From Mytilisepta virgata (Eukaryota; Mollusca; Bivalvia; Mytilida; Mytilidae): a stretch of 64,000 bases of DNA. The stretch spans positions 98,618,513 to 98,682,512 of the forward strand of contig CM051521.1 of the NCBI GenBank assembly GCA_028015205.1, given 5' to 3'. The translations under genes and the position numbers were made by a program. A model generated the notes under the pieces. It did not search any database. It saw only the letters and a list, made by a program, of their open reading frames with translations, and was not told the DNA's origin. This document shows, one piece after another, positions 26,957-37,173 of this stretch (positions within the stretch are counted from its first letter, which is position 1; each line of letters starts with the position of its first letter).

Positions 26957-28794
26957 CATTAATCCTGATAACATTGATATAATGTTATACCTGTGTTAAC
27001 TTCCTAGATAAATCGTTGGTTAGAAATTCTTCTTCTTGTTCATAATTCATTGCCAATGCTTCTTTCTCTTTCTTTAAAGCTTGTATTTTTTTCAGTAAAG
27101 TGTTACTAATAAATTCTTCCTCTTGTTCAGCTCTGGCTTGCTACAATAAAGTATTACGGTTGCTTTTGTTTATTTGTCTTTAAACTGTATATTAATGATG
27201 AATTTAATTTCTTCAATATGTAAATTCTTGGCAGACTCTCACATACTAAATGCATGATAGATATTTACATAGGTCCTTTCAAAAAATTCTATATTTTTAA
27301 AATAAAGTACACATTGCACATGTATTGAGTTAATGATGAAAATTAACTTTGTGCCTATATACCTTCCCTACCTTTTTTAAATTACAATTTCAAAAGATTT
27401 TTTCACATGCTCAAGTTCCAGATCAGAAATTTCAAGCATATCTTATCAAAGGCTTTAACAAATGCAGCTAAGAAATCCTATTGTTAACCTTGTATGTGTT
27501 GTTTGAATGGGAATAAGGTCAAAAACATTTTTGGGCAATCAGACCCAGATCCATTCAAAATAGCCTAAAGTTGAATTTTATGTAACTGAAAGTGGAACAT
27601 GTTTTTGAATCATGATTCTGAAATCAGAATCATGTTTCAGGCAAACTAAAAACACTATGTTTCACTACACACCAATTCAAAAAATGGCTACTGATATCAA
27701 ATACTTGCTGCTGCAACAGCATGTTATTATTTCTTAAATATGCAAAACTTCATTCACACTGTTTCTTCTATGCAACCTCTTAATTCCCCCAAGATAGCAC
27801 TTATCATTAGTGCACGTAATAGACGACTTGCAGCAAATAGATGCAGAAATTATGTTGAAACTGTTGTACCAAGCTACACATTAGACGAATTTCAACAGCA
27901 ATATAGACTTAAAAGAATGAAATCTATTTACTGATACATTTTTGTACAAATGGAATATAATTGCAAATGCTGCAGAATACAACTAAATCTTCCAGGTCGA
28001 CATTTTGAAATAATTTCATTACTTTGAATCATAATCTTAGGATTTGAATGGTTTTAAATCATCTTATTGTTAAAATAAAACATAAAACCGATTCAGAAAC
28101 AAAAATATTTTCCAGACCGGTTCTGGTATATGTTTCGTTATGAAACATACTCCAATGATGTTTCGAATGTTTTAAAATCATGCTTATGTTCCAGTTGTAA
28201 AAAACGCTGAAACATAAAAATGATTTAGAATCATGTTCCCGATTTAGTTAAAAAAAAAAAAAAAAAAAACACAAGATGTCTGTTTCTTCACATCTGTGAT
28301 ACTGACTGACACATTTATAAACATGTTAAATTTTGAAAAAAATGTCTATTTTGGGGGTAAAAGACAAAATTGCCAAAAGTTGAATGAGTCATTACCAAAT
28401 TTAAACTATGAGTGATACTATGACATATTACATTTAAAATCAATAAATATACTTCATCTATACGTTGACAGCGTCAGTAATACAAGCAAGCAAAATCTTA
28501 AATTCCTAAATTAAATATTTCTACATTCAAAACAGATACAATCTAAAGAATAAATCATGAAATAATGCTAACAATGTTGACACTGGCTTTTTGTAGCTCC
28601 TTCTTGTCTTCCTGCAAGGTTTTACATTTCAGTTTGTACGTTTCTAATTCCATTTTCAATACTCGATTCTCCTGCTGTAAAGACTCTATTCTCTTTTGAA
28701 GTTGTTCTACAGTAGCTGGCGATGAAGGTTTCAACGTAGGCCCCCCATCAATGGAGCTCGTGTCGCTTTCGAGCTCGCTGGCACTATCCGCCAT
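15600..28794 (-). CDS. CCDC6: Coiled-coil domain-containing protein 6 homologue, nine exons
   Basis: CCDC6 is a cytosolic/nuclear coiled-coil protein; in vertebrates it is linked to the DNA-damage response and is a fusion partner of RET. Exons, 5' to 3' on the minus strand: 28794-28573, 27140-26991, 24873-24745, 22609-22506, 22141-21984, 21205-21049, 19094-18982, 18036-17900, 15668-15600. All joins are GT-AG and in frame, giving 412 residues and a stop. The start [11 protein letters not shown] equals the vertebrate N-terminus; an in-frame ATG 33 bp upstream is less likely. Residues 25-75 carry [20 protein letters not shown]. Exons 2-4 (75-202) hold repeated NxLxxKxxxLxxEK coiled-coil modules ([40 protein letters not shown]). 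Exon 5 has the Pro-rich [10 protein letters not shown] linker. Exon 6 has [11 protein letters not shown] and [13 protein letters not shown]. Exons 7-9 are a low-complexity Ser/Pro tail ([17 protein letters not shown]). It is shorter than human CCDC6 (474) because the tail is shorter. Exon 9, ending FPERNEKT, rests on splice signals and phase only. Confidence 0.93.
16021..16711. mobile_element. Candidate hAT-like MITE in the last CCDC6 intron
   Basis: Ends CAGTGTTGGAA and (complement) CAGTGTGGTAA, with CAACTCACCA shared a little further in on both sides. Flanking octamers near each end resemble one another (ATACAACA / ATACACAA) but not exactly. About 690 bp, no transposase seen. Confidence 0.45.
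18340..18475 (+). repeat. Degraded family F core fragment
   Basis: TTTTCTATTTTCAGTAACAG followed by GGCCATGCTGG and a CAGACACCATTTTGAAAA stretch resembles the last core unit of family F elements (compare 13925-14050). No ends remain. It sits in the CCDC6 intron between exons 8 and 7. Confidence 0.4.
19130..19790 (+). repeat. Interspersed repeat, copy 1 (pair with 22830-23600)
   Basis: Shares long diverged similarity, in the same orientation, with 22830-23600: GGTCAATGCACTTTAAGAAT, CATCTCACAAAT, ATGTTCAAC, TCTGAGAAAC and CTTGAATTTTCAA occur in the same order in both. Both copies lie in CCDC6 introns. Family unknown. Confidence 0.55.
20611..20965 (+). mobile_element. Family J fragment: two tandem units plus 3' hairpin
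   Basis: Two ~170 bp units start with CTTGYCCAAACAGAAA at 20611 and 20781. A GACAGACAGACTG microsatellite follows, then a hairpin at 20931-20953 (CCCCTCAAA / TTTGTGGGG) and ACTATAATTAA. The layout (tandem core, short microsatellite, hairpin, A/T-rich end) matches the other families here although the sequence does not. Confidence 0.5.
22830..23600 (+). repeat. Interspersed repeat, copy 2 (pair with 19130-19790)
   Basis: Same anchor strings in the same order as the copy at 19130-19790 (GGTCAATGCACTTTAAGAAT, CATCTCACAAAT, ATGTTCAAC). The two have drifted by many substitutions and small indels, so they are not a recent duplication. Confidence 0.55.
23767..24322 (+). mobile_element. Family F-like 5' end with ~163 bp core units
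   Basis: Starts with GGAGCCTGTATCGCTCACCTG (the first C of the AGAGCC palindrome partly lost), then core units carrying TTTGTAGATC near 23943, 24107 and 24269. No F-type 3' hairpin follows; the next 3' hairpin (24664-24710) is of a different family. Confidence 0.5.
24323..24712 (+). mobile_element. Family G fragment: two ~179 bp units and a poly-G hairpin
   Basis: GCACACCT units begin at 24325 and 24504. A GACGGACATACAGACA-type microsatellite follows, then a hairpin at 24664-24710: TATGCCCCC on the left, a long G-run, GGGGGCATA on the right, then AAAA. It lies immediately 3' of the F-like 5' end at 23767, so the two may form one hybrid element. Confidence 0.5.
25449..26206. mobile_element. 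hAT-like TIR element with TAGTG duplication
   Basis: Terminal inverted repeats CAGGGATTTTCCTACCTTT and CAGGGAATTTCCTACCTTT, one mismatch. TAGTG flanks both ends directly (25444-25448 and 26207-26211), consistent with a 5 bp target duplication. Internal DNA has a short open stretch on the minus strand (25629-25396) of no recognised family. It lies in the CCDC6 intron between exons 3 and 2. CAGGG termini suggest a hAT relative; superfamily uncertain. Confidence 0.62.
26885..26954. repeat. (TA)35 microsatellite
   Basis: Uninterrupted TA dinucleotide tract of about 70 bp, 36 bp from the 3' (donor) end of CCDC6 exon 2. Probably length-polymorphic and cruciform-prone. Confidence 0.95.
27585..28250 (+). 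mobile_element. Possible PIF/Harbinger-derived remnant
   Basis: The ends share inverted GGAACATG with nearby AATCAT (27593 region and complement near 28230). Between them, 27740-27934 has a 64-codon open stretch with [20 protein letters not shown] followed by [12 protein letters not shown], which resembles the N-terminal part of HARBI1-type transposases by eye. No DDE catalytic part follows. Low certainty without a protein search. Confidence 0.3.
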
Positions 28795-28982
28795 TTTTGT
28801 TGTTTTCTTTCCAAACAACGTGACCACTCAAATTTTCGAATAAAAGAAAAATATATACCAACTACATTATAAATTACTGCGATATTTATAATTTTTTATA
28901 CAGAATGCCACCTTTCTTTTCATACTATAAATAAGTACGTAACTAAACGCGACCCGACCTTTGTTCCTGTCAGTGCTCGGAG
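28795..28982. promoter_or_regulatory. Probable shared promoter of CCDC6 and the membrane-protein gene
   Basis: The two start codons point away from each other with 188 bp between them, typical of a bidirectional promoter. The CCDC6 start lies within AAAATGGCGG on its own strand and the other start within AGATGGCTG, both YY1-like; YY1 sites over start codons are known in animal housekeeping genes. No TATA box is evident at a convincing distance. Promoter activity is inferred from gene arrangement only. Confidence 0.55.
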
Positions 28983-31900
28983 ATGGCTGTGAATGTTTCC
29001 GAATTAAAGGCATGTTTTTAAATGATTGAGTGCATAAGATATTTGATAAATAATATGATTTTGTTCAATTATTGTCAACTATTTCAATCAAATGGTTGAT
29101 TGAAATAAATGGATTTTTAAAGCTGATAGTTCAGGACGTTTGACCTAATTGTCATGGTCCAATGAACATGCAACTTGATTTCTGTATTTAGTACTACTAT
29201 GTTGTCAGGTAATTTGTCGCAGCGTTTAATTCGGCACATTCAAATCATTTTCATGTTAATGCGCCGAATAGGACGATGCCCAGAATAACCCGAAATGACT
29301 ATGTATAATTAAAGAAGCATTTCACGTATTTATTTAAATTTTTTGGCTAGTGGCTGTAACCACCTCGATCAGTCTGTGGTCTTGTGGTAGCATGCTCGCC
29401 TTGAGTCCAGAAGGTCGTGGGTTCGATCCCCGGCCACTGGGGTCAAACCAAAGGCATTAAAATTAGTATTTGCTGCTTTTCCGACAAGCATGTGGCATTT
29501 AGGAGTAAGAGCAAAGGCCTGGTCAGTTCGGTGTCTGTATAATGTGTCCGAGTGTGGTGATATGTCTTCCTGCGGACAGTTACCTCGTGAGCTAGCACAT
29601 GAAAAATCTGGCTCAGAGTATCAGTCTACTACAAAATAGGGATCATATTCATATTAACATGTTCTCGTCCTGATATGCACCTAATGGCTGATGCTAGATG
29701 TTTAACAACATTCCTCCATGGACCATCCCAGTGGCCATTATTGCAGTCATCATTGCGGCAAAAAAAAAAACGACAACAAAAATCCAGGGCAAAAATTTCA
29801 GTGAAAAAATAGGCAGGATCAAACATTTCATTCTTCATCAGTTGAGACACTGACACTTACAGCAAAATAATTCTGTTCTGACTTCTTGAAGGGGAGATAA
29901 TTCAACTTAAGTCTTTGGTATTGACCTTGAAAGCACAATCATTGAATTGCATTACACTGAAGGAGTTGTGTGTACAAATTGAATGAAATTTCACACACAG
30001 TTATAAACACCATATGAAGATGTGTATAAAATGTTGAAAGTGCCACTTTAGTGGAAAGATAATATGCATGCAGCTCAATACAATTCTGGCACCTATAATA
30101 CAGGTTTGATGTACAAACCAAAGTTGACTTCTGCAATTGTGCCTCATTACACCCAGTGTTGTCTGATTTCACTATAAAAATGAAAATTGTTTCTTCTAAG
30201 AAATTAAAATTTGGTTTGTCATATCCCAAAATGTTTTGAATTAATTTGCCATAGTTATTTACATGTATTATATACAAAATGTAGTAGTTTGATCAGGGAC
30301 AAACAAATTGTTTATTTTAAATGTAAATTTGTTGTATCAATGTACATTGTAAGTGAATAGTACTGGAGAGGAAAATGTAACTACAATATTTTTCTCTGAT
30401 TGAATTCCCTTTATAATACAATATGACAGACATACATTATCGCATTACAGTTAAATTCAAATCTATATGATGCATTTTGTAAATATAACATAGATCTAAA
30501 TGCTTTACTCCAGGGTTTTGAATGGTGGGTACAGTTCAGGGATCCACGAGACACACTTGAAAAGCATGCATCTTTCCTCGGAGTAGAACTTGTAGGCTTT
30601 ACTGGAACATTTTTAACTTTGATACATGGTAAATATGAGAAATATAAATATATTTTAATTAGAAATAATTACTGTCTGAATTAATATAACCAAAGGATGA
30701 TTTGATATTTGGTCAGATTTTGTGGTTATCTTCTCCTGTTAATTTGTAAATGAAATTCACAGATATTTTTTGTAATGTTATGAATATAGTATATTGAATA
30801 TTAAATTTTACTTGTAATCCAAATTATATTTTACGGTCTACTTGCAGCATTGAGAAATGGCGGAAGATTCCGTTGGTTATGGCTTGCAACAATTCTTCAT
30901 GGACTTACAGTTGAATGTGTTAGCTATTTCTTACCAGATATAGACAACTTCTGGCATGCACAAGGCATTGTAACATTCCTAGGTCTAAGACTGCCATTGT
31001 ACATTGCTCTACTATGTAAGTGAAATGGTTAACATGGCCATAAATTTTATTGAGAGCAAAGGAGAAAACTGCCTCCCTCCAACATTTGAGCAAAAGAAAA
31101 TTAATAAAGTAGATAAATAGAAATAAATTTATAAATAAAGAGATGAAGAAAAAAACAACTAACTTATTTTCAAAGTATAATACATCTCATTTATATATAA
31201 GAAGACTCGACTAGAGTCCTTTCAAAAGATCATCCACTGCAAAAAGTTTAATCAAATCAAAATTTGCAACTTGCAACTTCATGACTTGTCACATGTATGC
31301 ACCAATTTGAAAGTTAATTCTTGGTGCTGACTGGAAATCAGACTATACAAAAACAATTTTCTTCCTTTCATCAGAAGACGACCTTTTCCCTACAGGAAAT
31401 ATGATCAGGTATGATTATCAAGAAATTTTGTCATGTTTAACTGATCATCTAAAAATACAAAACATCTAGTTGGTTTAGGTTCATTAATAACTTGTATTTT
31501 TTTGCTTTATTTTCAAGATATATTGTTAAAAAATCCTACAAATTCAAGACATCAAATAAGTCTTTGAATGTCTCTGAGTCAACAGGTTTGCACCCTGAGA
31601 TACATTGTAGCCAGACTTAAGGAATTATTTGCCGCCTTCTCCAGGAAAGGGGGTGATTTATGGCCATGGGTTTAATAGAATTTTTATTAAATGTAATGGT
31701 AACAGCTTTGTTTTATTAATGATTATGAGTTATTGATATTTAGTAATGCAAGTTTAAAGTGTGAAATATTTACATGTTTATTTCAGTCACAATATTTTAT
31801 ACCTGGGTGTAGCCAGGATTATGGAATGTCCCACCCAATACAAATAAAATTAAGCTTATTTCCCACCATCATTGATCAGTTTATGCCTCCAAAAGTAGGA

Positions 31901-34900
31901 TGAAAAGCCTGAATTATGGGAATCCCAGCAAATATTATTCATTCAGTTTGTGACAAGTTCTAACAATTTCTCACAAAATAAGTTGAAATAATTTACATTG
32001 CCAATCATAAGCAGACATTTTCTTCCAGAAATTTTCTACTGTTATTCTCCATGTTACAAGCTTTATTTGTGGTCTTTTTTTTGTAATGTGGGTTATATAT
32101 ATTGCTGTATTTCATTGTAATATTTCGATAACATACAATGTATATACCTGCACTTTATTTTTTTTCAGATCCTTACTTTATCTACACAGCATCAGTGGCA
32201 GTATCCCATTTGAGATTACCTTGGTGGGCAGAACCCTTTGCAGGTTTATACTTAAATACTTATGTATCAAGTTTATAACTTATATGCAATAAAAAAAATT
32301 ATAACATGTCATGATTACAAATGTACAGTTTATCTAATGGGTGTAGCATATAACATTCAATTTCAAATTAGGAAAAAGATTTAATTTAAAAATTTGAAAG
32401 TGCTATGTAAAAATCTTAACCTAAAGAAGTCAAGTAGAAAGTGTTTTTATAGAGGTAAACTATACAGCTAAGTAATATACAATAAGAGACATGTATAGTA
32501 TACTTCAGATATTTTAGGAAGAAAATATGAAGCATATGCTTGGATTAAAAAAAATCATATATTCAGTTATATATATTTTCATATCAAAATTTAATTTCTA
32601 AATGTTTTTTAAACAATAGCAAGCCTAAAAATGAAATTGTTATGTGTCTTATACTTACCAAAGCTGAACAAAGAACTTCCATTCACAGTCACAGATTTGA
32701 TGTGGTTTTTTATTTGTGTGTATATTTTGTAGTTGGTGTATCTGTTGTACTGATAGACCTTCCATATGACATCATGGGTATTAAATCTCTTTGGTGGACT
32801 TGGCATGACACAGATCCAAATATTTACGACCGACATTATTGGGTTCCATGGACCAGTTATTATTTTCATGCATCTTTTGCCTGTGGATTTACATTTGCTT
32901 TTCATGGAATAAGGAAGCTGTTAGATAAACAAACTAAAAAATGGATATCATCTGGGTAATAAACTACCCTTTAAACTGAGTTTTGAATTTTTGATTAACT
33001 ATAATTTGATAATTAAGTTACTGAAAATTGAGAAATTTTTGCATACATTTATTATTGGAACACTTTGTTCACAGACAGTATTGTAAGAACTATTAATGCA
33101 GTTCAGGTACTTTTTGAAATAGAAAATAAACAGCTAAAATTTAAATGAGTTTTAATCATTGCAACGTTCATCCTGTTGTATTTTTCCCTTTTTTGTGCTA
33201 TATTTGTACAGTGTTTACTATAAATACTGGCACTTACATAAAAATAAACATACCAGTCAAATATGAGACTCACTGCAATAGGTCTTACTGTGAAGAATTG
33301 AGTGTTTCAGTCTTGCACCTTTGAAATTGACTCATAAATGAACTTTTATGTATGGTTCTAATGGAAAGAGCTTCAATTCTTTCTTAACAATTGTAATCTT
33401 TGTTAAATGTTTAATATCCATGTATAAACCCTAGATGTAATCATCTTTTCCATCATGTTTTATGTTGTCTCATTGATGTGTACCTCATATCCTTACATTT
33501 TCATATTTATGACCACTGATTTGAATATTCTTCTCTGATTTTATTACAGGTTTTTTATAGAGTTACTGACATGTTTATTAACTGGACTTCTTGGAATGCC
33601 ACTAGGTGTACTTCAGTTTCTGCCTATTTATCATCCTCTCCATGATACAAACAAATTACACACAGAAGTCTGTGTAGCTCTACTTTTTGCTGTCTATGTG
33701 ATGATTATATGGACAGCGGACAGATCAAAGAGAGATAATAAACCTTCTCCGTCTGAGAGGAAAAGTAAGTTTATTAAATGAGTACAGATGGATAAATACA
33801 TTTTCCTGTGTGAATAGATAAAACGTTTAAAATTTGACTATTAAGAGTGTAGTAATACCATAACTCACAACAACAGAAAACAGAATGTGTTTCTCTCATG
33901 TTGTGTAATGCTCTAAGTGTAAAAGCCCCTGTTCTGGACATGACATTACAATTACATTAGAACTAGGATGGCAATTATTCTCATGCAGGTGGTTAAAAAT
34001 AGTACAAAAATGAATCATTTAAATTACCACACATAGAATTGGGGGAGTATAATTTTATTTTTATTTAAGAAATTTTTCCTTCAATTTTGGATTTTATTAT
34101 TAATAAGATTTTATTAAAATTTTTTAATACAGATATATTCAGAAGTGAAATCCTGCTTCATCTGATAATCCATTATGGATTCTATACAATCCTTGTAGTA
34201 ATATCCAAACCAGAAGACAATGTGGCAAGAGGCTTGCATGAAACTGTAGGTCCTTGTCAGGAAACAGTTCCTGTTTATACAGCATTTGGTCATGTAAGTA
34301 AAAGAACGAGGTATTGAGCATGGTCATTGGTATTTTTTGTTAGATACGTACATATTATCAGGTTTTCTGCAAACGTATATCGTAAAATATCAGCCGCGAG
34401 ACACAATGTGAAGCTTTTTCGGCGAGTGAGCGTGCGAACGAGCCAAAAAGCTTCATATTGTGTTGAACGGCTTATATTTTACAATATTTGTTTGAAGAAA
34501 ACTTGATGATAAATTTATCGTATTGTTAACTAGCAATCTTAATGGAATTTCTTACTTTTCAATGGCCATCCGCCTATAACCGGATGTTTTCCTGATATAT
34601 TCGGGTCAACGTTGGGTCAAACATTATGACATCGCTGATATATTCGGGTCAGCTCATATTAGGGTTGGGTCAACTCTTTGCGACGTCACAGTGCAGAAAT
34701 ACGGGAAATTCTGAAGGCCTCAGCAGGTCGATATAGCCATAGGGAAATACGATAAATTATTTTATTTTGCTGTGAACAATAAGTTGTTTTTAATAACCAT
34801 GTATTATAGGCAAAATTCTGTCTTTTAATATCTGTGGCTTATATTGAGTCTTAGAAGCTGGACAATTGTATTAATCTATGGAACAATCAGTGTAATATTC

Positions 34901-35833
34901 AATACAAATTCAAATATTTGAGAATTGAGTAATAAAGTGTGGAAAGTCCTTTTCTTAAATATTTAAGTAACATCGTTTATGAACAATGTGCTAATTTTTG
35001 AAATTCTGCCAGGAAAGGTTTAGTTTCTATGATTTAAATTAATATTCTTTAATGTTATACTGCTGACTTGGATCTGGTTCAGGAATTAGCCAGATTTCTG
35101 GTTTTGACAATTTTTATCCTAATATATTCCTATAGAAAATATTAAATTTTTACCCGTTTGTAACCAATTCTGGATTTTGCAGCTGCGGTACTTTCAACCA
35201 TGAGTTGGTAGTCTAGGGTCGGTAATTTGTCTTCATTCTCTCCTACATTTTAAAATATGAATTCAATGAAACTTGACTGGATTACAAAATAACAGATGAG
35301 TGGGGAAAGGTGGAGACATCTGTTTTTGGTCACTAAAAAATTTGATTCCAGTCTACATCATTTTGTGATCATTTTGATATAGGACATTTTTCTTTTCTTT
35401 TTTTTTCAATTTCTTGCAAAATCAGGAGACTTAAGAATTTGCCTTTCTAATATTCTGTTGTTCCATTTTTCGTTTCTATATGATAGATGGAATTTTGTAT
35501 ATTTCAAATATATATTCTTTTAGCATTATCCATCTGAATTAGTATATACACATTCATATATACTTTATATTTCTATTTCAGGTTTTAGCAAAGAACAAAT
35601 ATTTATGTTTAGATAATTATGATGAAGCAATATTTGACTTTCACTGTGTGGACAAACTTCCAGAACCTGGCTCAGATTATTATACAATATGTGGGACACC
35701 ATTCCCAAATCATATAGAATATATATGTGTAGTGTGGGGTGTTTGTGCATTTGGATTTTATTGGTTCTACCAGCTTCTTACACAATCTTACAGTCTTCCA
35801 CAAACAGCACCAGAGAAGATCAAACAAAACTAG
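28983..35833 (+). CDS. Polytopic membrane protein, probably DUF7802 family, eight exons
   Basis: Function unknown. Exons: 28983-29009 (tentative), 30514-30628, 30848-31015, 32169-32243, 32733-32955, 33550-33764, 34133-34293, 35582-35833; all phases agree, giving about 411 residues. Exon 2 starts GFEWWVQFRDPRDTLEKH. Around nine hydrophobic segments can be read, including VELVGFTGTFLTLIHAL, WLATILHGLTVECVSYFL, GVSVVLIDLPYDIMGI, FFIELLTCLLTGLLG, ALLFAVYVMIIW, LLHLIIHYGFYTILVV and EYICVVWGVCAFGFYWFY. Conserved-looking loops are SLWWTWHDTDPNIYDRHYW and WVPWTSYYFHASFACG (Trp/His/Asp-rich), plus the Cys-bearing GPCQETVPVYTAFGH and FDFHCVDKLPEPGSDYYTIC. The family name comes from memory of similar invertebrate proteins and should be checked with a Pfam search. 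The first exon (MAVNVSELK) would need a GC-AG intron (AAAG then GCATGT), so the true 5' end may differ. Exons 2-8 are firm. Confidence 0.85.
29360..29720 (+). mobile_element. tRNA-derived SINE, copy 1
   Basis: Head with tRNA-like A box (TCTTGTGGTAGCATG) and B box (GGGTTCGATCCCC), then a body shared with 60925-61267: TAATGTGTCCGAGTG, ATGTCTTCCTGCGGACAGTT, ACCTCGTGA, CTAGCACAT, TCCTGATATGCACCT. Located in intron 1 of the membrane-protein gene. It is not a functional tRNA: the acceptor and anticodon stems do not pair. Confidence 0.78.
34370..34506. repeat. Long palindrome in the last membrane-protein intron
   Basis: Left arm TTTTCTGCAAACGTATATCG ... AATGTGAAGCTTTTTCGGC pairs with right arm GCCAAAAAGCTTCATATTGT ... 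TATTTGTTTGAAGAAAA; the loop is GAGTGAGCGTGCGAACGA. Arms of about 60 nt. This is a fold-back element or MITE of unknown family. Confidence 0.7.
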
Positions 35834-35871
35834 ACAATTAATTTGTTGATTGCATGCCTTGCCTATAACTG

Positions 35872-35877
35872 AATAAA
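35872..35877 (+). terminator. Candidate polyadenylation signal of the membrane-protein gene
   Basis: AATAAA occurs 38 bp after the TAG stop, implying a short 3' UTR. There is no transcript support. Confidence 0.5.
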
Positions 35878-36477
35878 TGAGGCCGTCTTTTATGTATGTT
35901 TATGTGTATGTTCCACAGATGACAGAAGTGTAGATTTTAGGTTTTACACTTTTTGAATTAAACATGTTAAATATGAAAATCTTGTTTCTTTTTATTCAAC
36001 TAATTTGGTCATCTCTTGGTAATGTCCTTAACTCAAATGGTGGAGATAGCAGTTCCATCTTGGAATGGTCAAAGAAAGACTTTAAAATTGGTATTTTCCA
36101 ATTCTTCACTAAAAATGGCAGTTATGAGTAAGAGCAGTCTTAAAGAGTTAGAATAATGTGTCTGGGTAAATATTACTTCCTGGGCTAGCATGTTGAAAGT
36201 CTAGCTCTGAATGTTGGTCTAATACAGCAGGCAATATTTTCAAATAGCATCAGTATTTTCCCATACTGATATTAGCCCTGTGTTGATTTTCTTGTGTAAA
36301 TGCTGCATTTATGAAATTGTATTGAATGTTATTAGTAGCTGTTGAAGGTAACATTAAAATACTTTTTTCACATGCCACTATCCTATCAATACGACAACCC
36401 TTTAACATAATACACAACCAATATGAACATTTAATATCAATATAGTACGAGTATGGATACATGAGTTGCAACTCTTG

Positions 36478-37173
36478 GTGAGGAATAAAAATCAAAAATG
36501 GCCTCTTTGGCGGTCATGTTCATCTATCCAGAAACAAATGTAGAACTTTAATAAGTCCTTCCATACATCATTCCTGCCAACTTTGGTTACAATCTGCCAA
36601 TTAGTTCCTGAGAAAATGAGAAACGAGAAGATTTTTGAAACACTGGGTCCTGTGTTAAAGATGTCCTTCAAGTGGTAGCCATCTTGGATTTCTGATCGGC
36701 ATCCAAATTATAAATTTGGTACAGGACCATAATACAATTATTCAGGCATATTATTTATTCAATCTGTCAAATGGTTTCAAAGAAGAAGTTGTTTGTATGT
36801 ATTTCCCATAAGATGGTGGTGGCCATCTTGGATTTCCAATCGGCACCGAAATTACAAATTTGGTAGAGGACATCTAAGGAACATTCCTGCAAAGTAGAAG
36901 TTCATTTGGTCATGTGGTTTCTGACAAGAAGATATTCTTAATTTCAGCCAATCAGAACACATTATTGGGCCTCATTATGGGCAGCCATGTTGAAATATTT
37001 GATCAGAACCAAAATTACAAATTCTGTACAGGACCTTCCCAGGAACATTGATGCCAAGTTTGGTTCCATTTGGTTTTGTGGTTTATTGAAGATTGAAATG
37101 TGACAAGTGAACAGTTGGACATCGGACGCAAAGCGATGGCAAAAGATCACCCTGGCTTTAAGCCAGGTGAGCT
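36478..37173 (+). mobile_element. Family F element F5, 5' end missing
   Basis: Core units with GCCATCTTGGATTTC repeated, then GGACATCGGACGCAAAGCGA and a hairpin at about 37145-37173 (TCACCCTGGCTT / AAGCCAGGTGA) followed by GCTAAAAAT. Lies between the membrane-protein gene and HIF1AN. Confidence 0.66.

Noticed and set aside
28795..28827. Upstream in-frame CCDC6 start ([11 protein letters not shown])
   Set aside because: The downstream MADSASEL start matches the vertebrate N-terminus exactly; the upstream codons look like 5' UTR.
29372..29445. tRNA gene
   Set aside because: A and B boxes are present but stems do not pair, and the sequence continues into a body shared with another SINE copy.
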